Of a DNA stretch of 5,609 nucleotides, positions 1-4,634 are shown piece by piece (the stretch's first letter is position 1; every line of letters starts with the position of its first letter). Origin of the DNA: Methanosarcinaceae archaeon (GTDB taxonomy: Archaea > Halobacteriota > Methanosarcinia > Methanosarcinales > Methanosarcinaceae); contig JAUWBW010000129.1 in assembly GCA_030609665.1 (NCBI GenBank), positions 1 to 5,609 of the forward strand. Direction: 5' to 3'. The translations under genes and the position numbers were made by a program. The notes below the pieces were generated by a model. It worked only from the letters and a program-made list of their open reading frames with translations. It was not told the DNA's origin and did not search any database.

Positions 1-429
1 AATTATAAGTGTCCACTTTGTGGAATTATAATGTATAATCAACGCTATGAATTTTGCAGAGAATGTGGGGAAATTAAAAAGTTGCAAAATCGTAAATTCA
101 ATGAAAAAAAGGTATACAAATGTAATGATGGTGACATGGTACGATCTAATGGAGAAGTTCGGATTGACGACTGGCTCAGCGAAAATAAAATCGAACACAT
201 CTATGAACAAAAATTACCAATTTCGTATTTGTTATACTGTGATTGGTATTTACCTAAATATAATGTATATATAGAATTCTGGGGTTCCATCCATTCAATA
301 GACGAAGGCGCTAAAAGAAAATACAAAGAAAAAGTGTATAAAAAGAACGGCTTTAAACTCATCAATATTGAAAATGATGATTTACTAAATTTGAATGACA
401 GATTGAATCATGAATTGGGAAAACTGTAA
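1..429 (+). CDS. Zinc-ribbon protein with PD-(D/E)XK-like nuclease domain (5' partial)
   Basis: The frame is open from base 1, so the gene begins outside the window; the ATG at 31 lies inside it. Of the 142 visible residues (numbered from base 1), the first part holds a four-cysteine zinc ribbon, CPLC (residues 4-7) and CREC (19-22), split if one starts at the ATG. Then comes a domain resembling the restriction-endonuclease fold: Glu52 in an SNGE helix start, Asp81 in CDWYLP, Glu92 in YIEFWG, and a Lys/Arg-rich helix leading to GFKLINIENDDL. This E...D...E-x-W-G pattern recalls small archaeal nucleases and the nuclease tails of some helicases, where the usual (D/E)xK lysine is replaced. The likely role is cutting or binding DNA; the substrate is unknown. 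The gene is AT-rich and ends convergently toward the permease remnant. Superfamily assignment is moderately sure; activity is inferred. Confidence 0.7.
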   Translation, partial: NYKCPLCGIIMYNQRYEFCRECGEIKKLQNRKFNEKKVYKCNDGDMVRSNGEVRIDDWLSENKIEHIYEQKLPISYLLYCDWYLPKYNVYIEFWGSIHSIDEGAKRKYKEKVYKKNGFKLINIENDDLLNLNDRLNHELGKL

Positions 430-480
430 CATTCAGTCTATTCTTCATTTCCATTTTGTGTTATCATCAGGTCGCAAAGT

Positions 481-537
481 GTGGATTTTCAAAGCACCGT
501 TGACAGCGAAACAGGCGCAAGCCTGTTACTAATCCAC
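481..537. repeat. 57-base nested palindrome (possible structured RNA or mobile-element end)
   Basis: GTGGATT (481-487) is the exact reverse complement of AATCCAC (531-537). Inside it, AACAGGC (510-516) and GCCTGTT (521-527) form a perfect 7-bp hairpin closed by a GCAA (GNRA-type) loop. A weaker CGTT/AGCG stem with a three-base loop (498-508) could make a three-way junction. The element lies in the 167-base gap between two convergent coding ends. It has no T-run, so it does not look like a simple terminator. It could be a folded small RNA, a recombination site, or the sub-terminal palindrome of a lost insertion sequence. The pairing is seen directly; the role is unknown. Confidence 0.5.
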
Positions 538-559
538 GTACTATCCCCTCACATTCACA

Positions 560-574
560 CGGCGCACCGCGCCG
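560..574. other. Short GC hairpin in convergent intergenic gap
   Basis: CGGCGC (560-565) and GCGCCG (569-574) pair perfectly around a three-base ACC loop. It begins 22 bases beyond the stop codon of the permease remnant, read on the minus strand. No oligo-T follows on either strand, so a terminator role is unsupported. It may be a chance GC hairpin or an RNA-stabilising 3' structure of the original permease transcript. Confidence 0.3.
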
Positions 575-596
575 ACCCAAATGCCAACCGCCACCT

Positions 597-958
597 TCAA
601 ACCCCCGTCCTCCGAAACTGCACAACCCCAACCCCCACCATAACCCCCGCCGCCACAGCCAGCCCCACAATCCCCTCCACCGGAATCCCTCCCATAAACA
701 GCTCCCGTATACTATCTATTGTATGACTCAACGGATTCACCATTGCCAGCATTCTCAACCATTCCGGCATCTTATCATACGGCATGAGCGCATTGCTTGC
801 AAAGAACAGCGGCATGCTGATCATGCTGTTCACAGCCGCATAGCCGTCGTGGTCGCTGATATGCAGGGCAAGAGTGGTGGCAATCGCTGAAAACAGTACT
901 CCGAATAGGAATAATGTGAGATATACAAGGACAATGTTGAACGGGCTGTGTATCCTCA
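597..958. repeat. Direct repeat, left copy (permease 3' end)
   Basis: This is one of two ungapped, same-orientation copies, offset exactly 2414 bases from 3011-3372. By hand count there are 21 differences in 362 positions (about 94% identity). They are very unevenly spread: bases 772-905 match perfectly. The left boundary falls at the permease stop codon. At the right boundary, similarity fades within a few bases of 958. The pair encloses the YwgA-like/HD operon. Confidence 0.9.
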
Positions 959-966
959 ACCCCGGC
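597..966 (-). pseudogene. Detached 3' fragment of ABC-2 permease gene (left copy)
   Basis: Read on the minus strand this encodes the last ~121 residues of a DrrB-like ABC-2 permease, from RIHSP near 958 to the TGA at 597-599. It covers TM4, TM5, the NPLSHTIDSIRELFMGG stretch and the final TM6 (VEGIVGLAVAAGVMVGVGVV). It aligns without gaps to the permease at 3011-3372, but the N-terminal half is missing: homology stops at about 960, where unique sequence begins. The frame stays open to an ATG at 1088, which would give a 163-residue chimera with about 45 unrelated residues in front. I see no ribosome site supporting that start. It differs from the right copy in keeping GGA (690-692) where that copy has a TGA stop. 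Most likely it is a displaced or duplicated gene end that is not translated on its own. Confidence 0.8.
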
Positions 967-1100
967 AAAAGCGGAACTTCTGATTCCTGAAATTCAAGAT
1001 AGCGAAGCTTAAGTGGGTTCAAAAGCAATATATATAATACTTTCACTCCGCTTGGATTAAGAATAAATGTCAGTACATCTATATACATGTGAGTTAAAAC

Positions 1101-1120
1101 GAGAAGTTATAAATTATATG
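1101..1120 (+). promoter_or_regulatory. Probable archaeal promoter (BRE + TATA box) for the YwgA/HD operon
   Basis: A purine-rich GAGAAG (1101-1106) precedes TTATAAATTATAT (1107-1119), resembling a BRE/TATA pair. Transcription would start about 26 bases downstream, near 1135-1140, giving a very short leader before the GTG at 1147. A second AT-rich run, ATATATATAATA (about 1029-1039), lies further upstream. The rest of the unique stretch 967-1146 holds no gene I can support. It does have a 7-base inverted pair, AAGCGGA (969-975) and TCCGCTT (1047-1053), of unknown meaning. Confidence 0.5.
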
Positions 1121-1146
1121 GCATAAAAATATTAGGAAAGAAGGGT

Positions 1147-1707
1147 GTGTTGAAGTTGGAAATATCGGATGCGATTCTTGCTGCTGTAAAGATGGCAGGC
1201 GACAGGGTATTGGGAAGAACTGCTATTCAAAAACTTGTTTACTTTCTAACAATTTGTGATATGGTGGATGCAAGATATCGGCCGCATTATTACGGACCTT
1301 ACAGCGTGGATGTGGCAAACTCAATTCAAATGTTGTCTTCAATCGATTTTATAATTGAAGATATAGAAACACCGGAAACAACTAAATATTCTGTCCCGGA
1401 AAACTGGAAACGGTATCTTTATTCTTTATCAACTGATGGAAAACAGATATTTGAGGATTTTAAGAAACATAATGAATACGAATATGAGAAATTATCAGAT
1501 ATAATTGAAATATGCGGAACTACTACCGACTATAATATGGATATTTTATCATGGGCTGCAAAAGTACATTACATCTTATCCAAAAAAGGTGAGTACATGA
1601 CCCATCATGCTGTTATACGTACAGCTGATTCTTTTGGCTGGAAACTTTCACCTGCACAGGTTGAAAAAGGTGTAGAACTTTTGATCAATCTTGAGTTGTG
1701 TGAGTAA
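1147..1707 (+). CDS. YwgA-like protein, first gene of a two-gene operon with an HD dNTPase
   Basis: This predicted soluble protein of 186 residues has no membrane segments. The N-terminal part carries VLGRTAIQKLVYFL (residues 21-34) and HYYGPYS (47-53). That arrangement (G-R-x3-Q-K-hydrophobic helix, then Y-G-P-Y-S) recalls Bacillus YwgA and, more distantly, winged-helix SocA/Panacea (DUF4065) proteins. The C-terminal part (130-186) is helical, with LSWAAKVHYIL followed by a second small helical unit. The biochemical function is unknown to me. The start is GTG at 1147, with weak ribosome-site candidates AGGAAAG (1134-1140) and AAGGG (1141-1145); TTG at 1150 or 1156 is possible. The stop lies five bases before the HD gene, so the two are surely cotranscribed. 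From memory, ywgA neighbours the HD gene ywfO in Bacillus, which supports a partner or regulator role. The low GC contrasts with the ABC genes. Confidence 0.7.
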   Translation: MLKLEISDAILAAVKMAGDRVLGRTAIQKLVYFLTICDMVDARYRPHYYGPYSVDVANSIQMLSSIDFIIEDIETPETTKYSVPENWKRYLYSLSTDGKQIFEDFKKHNEYEYEKLSDIIEICGTTTDYNMDILSWAAKVHYILSKKGEYMTHHAVIRTADSFGWKLSPAQVEKGVELLINLELCE

Positions 1708-1712
1708 CGATC

Positions 1713-2978
1713 ATGTTAGAAATGAAAAAATTTGTGAGAGACCCGATATATGGATTTATTGGGCTCACACAATCTGAAATTAAACTATTAGACACCCCTT
1801 TTTTACAAAGATTAAGACGAATAAAACAACTTGGAAACACTCATCTGGTTTATCCCAGTGCATGTCATTCCAGATTTGAGCATTCATTAGGGGTGCTTCA
1901 TGTTGCCAGTCGAATGGCTCAAAAACTTGGATTATCTGACAATCAAATTCGTATTGTTCGATATGCTGCTCTCCTTCATGATATCGGGCACGGCCCTTTA
2001 TCACATAATTTTGAAGATTTACTAAAATCAAGTACTGGTCAGAAAGTTTCCCATGAGGATATCACCAGGAAAATAATAGCAGATGATACGGCTATTGGCA
2101 AGATTTTGAAACAGGATAAACAGAATGTGTTAGATTTATTTGATGAAGAAAATGAATCAGTAAGTAAAGAAATAATTTCAAGTTATTTTGATGCCGATAA
2201 ATTGGATTATTTAAGAAGGGATTCGTATCATGCAGGTGTTACTTACGGCGTTTTTGATTTTGAAAGAATTCTGCATACTATTAATGTAACTGAGAATGAC
2301 AGGTCATACTTAACGATTTTATGGAAAGGAAAGTATGCAGTTGAAAATTACAGGTTAGCCCGCTATTTAATGCATGTTCAAGTTTACCAGCATCATGTGC
2401 GGGCTATTTCAGATAGCATGTTCAGACGGGCTGTTCAAATTGCTATCAGGGAGGGAACACTCGATACTGATTTTTTTGATATAGAAGATGAACATTTCCT
2501 GGAGAATTACTTATCCATAGATGATATCAGATTTTTTGATCGAATATTATCACGTTCAGGTCCTGAAAAGAATGATTACAAATTGATAAATAATCTTGAA
2601 AATCGAAATTTATTAAAAAGAGGATATGAAGTTAATGTAAAGAAATTAGATTTGTCAAAAAAAAGAAAAATAATCACAATGAAACCATCTCAATTTGGTG
2701 AAATTGAAGAGAAACTGGCTGGAGAAGTAGGTTGTGATAAAGATTTTGTAATATTGTATAAACAAGAAATTGAGAACACCTTGTACAGGTCATCGTATGC
2801 CAGTTTTAAAGCTAACGAGACACCACTGATAGTTGAGGATGAATATGGAATTCCCCATGATTTTGATGAAGAATCATCAATTCATAGTGATCAGGAACCT
2901 TTGTTGAAATTTTATATCTTCTGTCCTGATGAAGTTAAAGACAAGATTAGAACAGTAGCTGAAGACATTTTATTTTGA
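1713..2978 (+). CDS. HD-domain dNTP triphosphohydrolase (SAMHD1/YwfO-like, COG1078)
   Basis: At 421 residues it is near the usual length of YwfO/EF1143-type enzymes, which hydrolyse dNTPs to deoxynucleosides and triphosphate. The HD metal site is complete: His57 (RFEHSLGV), His89-Asp90 (LLHDIGHGPLSH) and Asp162 (DADKLDYLRRD). By matching to human SAMHD1 from memory, the substrate residues are also present: Gln39, Leu40, Arg54, His93, His98, His114, Lys163, Tyr166, Asp170 and Tyr225 (VYQHHVRAISDSM). The guanine-activator residues Asp137/Gln142/Arg145 correspond to Asp27, Gln32 and Arg35. It is therefore likely a cytosolic dNTPase activated by GTP or dGTP, possibly oligomeric. The C-terminal third is helical with an acidic stretch near 370-390. 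The start is ATG at 1713, five bases after the YwgA-like stop; ATG 1722 is an alternative. The role could be dNTP-pool control or phage defence by dNTP depletion; the latter is inference. Confidence 0.88.
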   Translation: MLEMKKFVRDPIYGFIGLTQSEIKLLDTPFLQRLRRIKQLGNTHLVYPSACHSRFEHSLGVLHVASRMAQKLGLSDNQIRIVRYAALLHDIGHGPLSHNFEDLLKSSTGQKVSHEDITRKIIADDTAIGKILKQDKQNVLDLFDEENESVSKEIISSYFDADKLDYLRRDSYHAGVTYGVFDFERILHTINVTENDRSYLTILWKGKYAVENYRLARYLMHVQVYQHHVRAISDSMFRRAVQIAIREGTLDTDFFDIEDEHFLENYLSIDDIRFFDRILSRSGPEKNDYKLINNLENRNLLKRGYEVNVKKLDLSKKRKIITMKPSQFGEIEEKLAGEVGCDKDFVILYKQEIENTLYRSSYASFKANETPLIVEDEYGIPHDFDEESSIHSDQEPLLKFYIFCPDEVKDKIRTVAEDILF

Positions 2979-2980
2979 TA

Positions 2981-2988
2981 ATTTTTTG
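2981..2988 (+). terminator. Oligo-T archaeal-type terminator after the HD gene
   Basis: Six consecutive T residues (2982-2987) begin four bases after the HD gene's TGA. Archaeal RNA polymerase ends transcription at such runs without needing a hairpin. The site lies in the 32-base gap before the convergent permease end, where termination would be expected. Confidence 0.45.
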
Positions 2989-3010
2989 TTGCAGTTACCA
3001 GTTTCCATTC

Positions 3011-3103
3011 TCAAACCCCAGTCCTCCGAAACTGCACAACCCCCACCCCCACCATAACCCCGGCCGCCACCGCCAGTCCCACAATCCCCTCCACCGGTAT
3101 CCC
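3011..3103 (-). pseudogene. Out-of-use 3' end of the permease gene beyond a premature TGA
   Basis: After the in-frame TGA (3104-3106) the same minus-strand frame runs on for 30 codons to the original TGA at 3011-3013. It encodes GIPVEGIVGLAVAAGV and the rest of the final transmembrane helix, ending QFRRTGV. The residues are identical to those of the left copy; all six base differences in this stretch are synonymous. The tail was thus under selection until recently, and the stop is either young or a sequencing error. Confidence 0.75.
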
Positions 3104-3372
3104 TCACATAAACCGCTCCCGTATACTATCTATCGTATGACTCAACGGATTCACCATAGCCAGCATCCTCAGCCACCCAGGCATTTTATCATACGGCATG
3201 AGCGCATTGCTTGCAAAGAACAGCGGCATGCTGATCATGCTGTTCACAGCCGCATAGCCGTCGTGGTCGCTGATATGCAGGGCAAGAGTGGTGGCAATCG
3301 CTGAAAACAGTACTCCGAACAGGAATAGTGTGAGATATATCAGGACAATGTTGAGCGGGCTGTGTATCCTCA
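3011..3372. repeat. Direct repeat, right copy (permease 3' end)
   Basis: This copy partners 597-958 at an offset of 2414 bases. Here the repeat continues into the rest of the permease gene (to 3739), so this copy is joined to the N-terminal half while the left one is not. Bases 3186-3319 match the left copy perfectly; the outer parts carry all the differences, including the stop-creating change at 3106. Confidence 0.9.
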
Positions 3373-3739
3373 CTCCCAGCAGTGCGGCGATCAGGAGGAT
3401 CACAGTAGCCTGAAGCAGCCCACGGGTGCTGATGAACAGGATCTTGCCAAGAAGGATACTCTCTCTTGGTGAAGGCATGGCAAGAAACTTGTTCAAAAAC
3501 CCGAGAACCTTATCAAAGATCATAAGAGCACCACCCTGCAGCGAGGAGAACAGCATCGTCATCACCAGAATGCTCGGTGTCAGGAACTCAAGATAATTGT
3601 CAGTGAATCTTATAGGAAGGGTCAGTCCCACCAGGATCAACCATGCAGCCGGCATCACAAGCGATGACACCACATTGATTCGGCTGCGGGTCCATTTCCT
3701 CATATCCCGCTCAAAATAATAGAATATCTGCTTCATCAT
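3104..3739 (-). CDS. ABC-2 type exporter permease, DrrB-like, truncated by a premature stop
   Basis: This is the membrane subunit of the exporter formed with the ATPase at 3736-4503. The 211 residues contain TM1 (about 23-43), TM2 (53-75), a cytoplasmic coupling stretch FLNKFLAMPSPRESILLGKIL typical of DrrB-type permeases (81-101), TM3 (107-123), TM4 (129-154) and TM5 (163-182). It ends RERFM then TGA; family members run to about 240-250 residues with a sixth helix. The repeat copy at 597-966 shows what is missing: one C-to-A change on the + strand at 3106 turned GGA into TGA. The ATG overlaps the ATPase stop as ATGA (3736-3739), showing translational coupling. GGAGG lies two bases from the first ATG and five from the next ATG (3734-3736), so the second may be the real start. 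Losing TM6 probably impairs insertion or function; read-through cannot be excluded. Substrate unknown. Confidence 0.85.
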   Translation of the reverse strand: MMKQIFYYFERDMRKWTRSRINVVSSLVMPAAWLILVGLTLPIRFTDNYLEFLTPSILVMTMLFSSLQGGALMIFDKVLGFLNKFLAMPSPRESILLGKILFISTRGLLQATVILLIAALLGVRIHSPLNIVLIYLTLFLFGVLFSAIATTLALHISDHDGYAAVNSMISMPLFFASNALMPYDKMPGWLRMLAMVNPLSHTIDSIRERFM

Positions 3740-4503
3740 CGCCTCCGCAGCATGGTCCTGAACTTATAGGCATCAAATCCGGTCTGATCCTCACCTGTTT
3801 TCACATTCTCAAGGAAAACATCATTCAGCGAGGCACCCTCACCCAGACTCAGTTTCAGGTTCGTCGGCGAATCCACAGCCACAATGGTGCCCTGATCGAT
3901 GATCGCCACCCTGTCGCAGTACTCATCAGCCTCTTCCATATAATGGGTTGTCATAAAGATCGTCATGCCCCGCTCCCTCAATGCGGAAATATGGTCCCAT
4001 ATCTTCTTCCTCGCAGCCACGTCAAGCCCCAGGGTCGGCTCATCCAAAAACAGCACCTTCGGCTCGTGCACCAATGCCTGTGCAAGTTCCAGCCGCCTGC
4101 GCATACCGCCTGAGTACGTCCGCACAAGATCGCCCGCACGCCCGGTGAGCCCCAGCAGTTCAAGCACATCATCCACCCGCGTGTTCCTGTCCGGCACACC
4201 GTAGAGTTTGGCATACAGCATCACATTCTCACGTCCGGTAAGTTTAATATCAACAGCCATATCCTGCGGCACATAACTGATGGACTGCCTCACCTTTTTG
4301 GCATCTTTGACAACATCATATCCACAGACACGGGCAGAGCCGCTGCTTGGTTTAAGCAGCGTGGTGAGCATCATCACAGTCGTGCTTTTTCCCGCACCGT
4401 TCGGACCGAGCAGACCAAATATTTCGTTTGTAATCTCAAGGTCTACATTATCAACAGCACAAAGATTGTTGAAATTCTTGGTCAATCCGTTCATTTCTAT
4501 CAC
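3736..4503 (-). CDS. ABC exporter ATP-binding subunit (DrrA-like)
   Basis: This cytoplasmic ATPase powers the adjoining ABC-2 permease. Counted from the GTG at 4503 it has 255 residues with every nucleotide-binding motif: Walker A GPNGAGKST (33-41), Q-loop Gln80 in SYVPQDM, signature YSGGMRRRLELA (130-141), Walker B VLFLDE (150-155, catalytic Glu155), D-loop LGLD (158-161) and H-loop His187 (TTH). The C-terminal SLNDVFLE motif (225-232) is typical of DrrA/CcmA-type exporter ATPases, which handle antibiotics, lipids or other hydrophobic compounds; the real substrate is unknown. GTG 4503 has no ribosome site close by. A strong GGAGGT at 4528-4533 sits six bases before an in-frame ATT (4519-4521), suggesting a real start there with N-terminus MSEIIPVIEMNG. 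The gene overlaps the permease by four bases. Base composition is GC-rich compared with the YwgA/HD operon. Confidence 0.95.
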   Translation of the reverse strand: MIEMNGLTKNFNNLCAVDNVDLEITNEIFGLLGPNGAGKSTTVMMLTTLLKPSSGSARVCGYDVVKDAKKVRQSISYVPQDMAVDIKLTGRENVMLYAKLYGVPDRNTRVDDVLELLGLTGRAGDLVRTYSGGMRRRLELAQALVHEPKVLFLDEPTLGLDVAARKKIWDHISALRERGMTIFMTTHYMEEADEYCDRVAIIDQGTIVAVDSPTNLKLSLGEGASLNDVFLENVKTGEDQTGFDAYKFRTMLRRR

Positions 4504-4527
4504 AGGTATTATCTCGCTAATGTATAG

Positions 4528-4533
4528 ACCTCC
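4528..4533 (-). promoter_or_regulatory. Strong ribosome binding site GGAGGT pointing to an ATT start
   Basis: On the minus strand AAGGAGGT is followed by CTATAC and then ATT (4521-4519), in frame with the ATPase. The site is 24 bases from GTG 4503, too far for normal use. An in-frame TAA directly precedes the GGA, so no earlier start exists. The spacing therefore favours initiation at ATT, or a mutated former ATG. Confidence 0.6.
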
Positions 4534-4546
4534 TTAGTTCTGGTGA

Positions 4547-4571
4547 ATAATATATATATCACTTGTATATT
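4547..4571 (-). promoter_or_regulatory. Probable TATA region for the ABC exporter operon
   Basis: The 114-base gap between the GATE-protein stop and the ATT start holds two TATA-like runs on the minus strand: AATATACAAG (4571-4562) and GATATATATATTATT (4561-4547). With archaeal spacing the first would start transcription near 4541, just ahead of the ribosome site. The second would start inside it. The former fits better. Confidence 0.4.
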
Positions 4572-4634
4572 TCAGTTCTCCAGTCTTCTTTGAAAGCATC
4601 CGGCAGATGATCGAGTGGTTTTTGCAGGAATGCA

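Noticed and set aside
481..537. Hammerhead-type ribozyme: GAAAC before a hairpin and GTT after it within a three-way junction
   Set aside because: The required CUGANGA core and a proper stem II are absent; the GAAAC match appears to be chance.
481..540. tRNA-like gene suggested by the 7-bp outer stem
   Set aside because: The span is too short, with no T-loop GTTCRA, no anticodon arm and no CCA context.
467..726. Overlapping open frames on both strands across the GC-rich end of the left repeat (467-670 minus, 481-726 plus)
   Set aside because: These have Pro/Thr- or Trp/Gly-rich composition from C-runs, are out of frame with the real permease tail, and have no ribosome sites.
1780..2031. Minus-strand 83-residue frame inside the HD gene
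   Set aside because: It lies wholly within a strongly conserved catalytic region of the HD gene and shows no family features.
3104..3106. Selenocysteine or other recoding at the in-frame TGA
   Set aside because: The left copy has Gly at this position, family members have no need of Sec there, and no recoding hairpin was evident.
2975..3304. Plus-strand frame of 109 residues starting inside the HD stop region
   Set aside because: It is antisense to the permease, with Pro/His-rich composition from the C-run sequence.
597..3372. Insertion sequence or composite transposon built from the two repeats
   Set aside because: The repeats encode a permease end, not a transposase. No terminal inverted repeats or target-site duplication could be recognised.
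3965..4537. Plus-strand and alternate minus-strand frames within the ATPase gene
   Set aside because: These are shadows of a full-length ATPase with all nucleotide-binding motifs.
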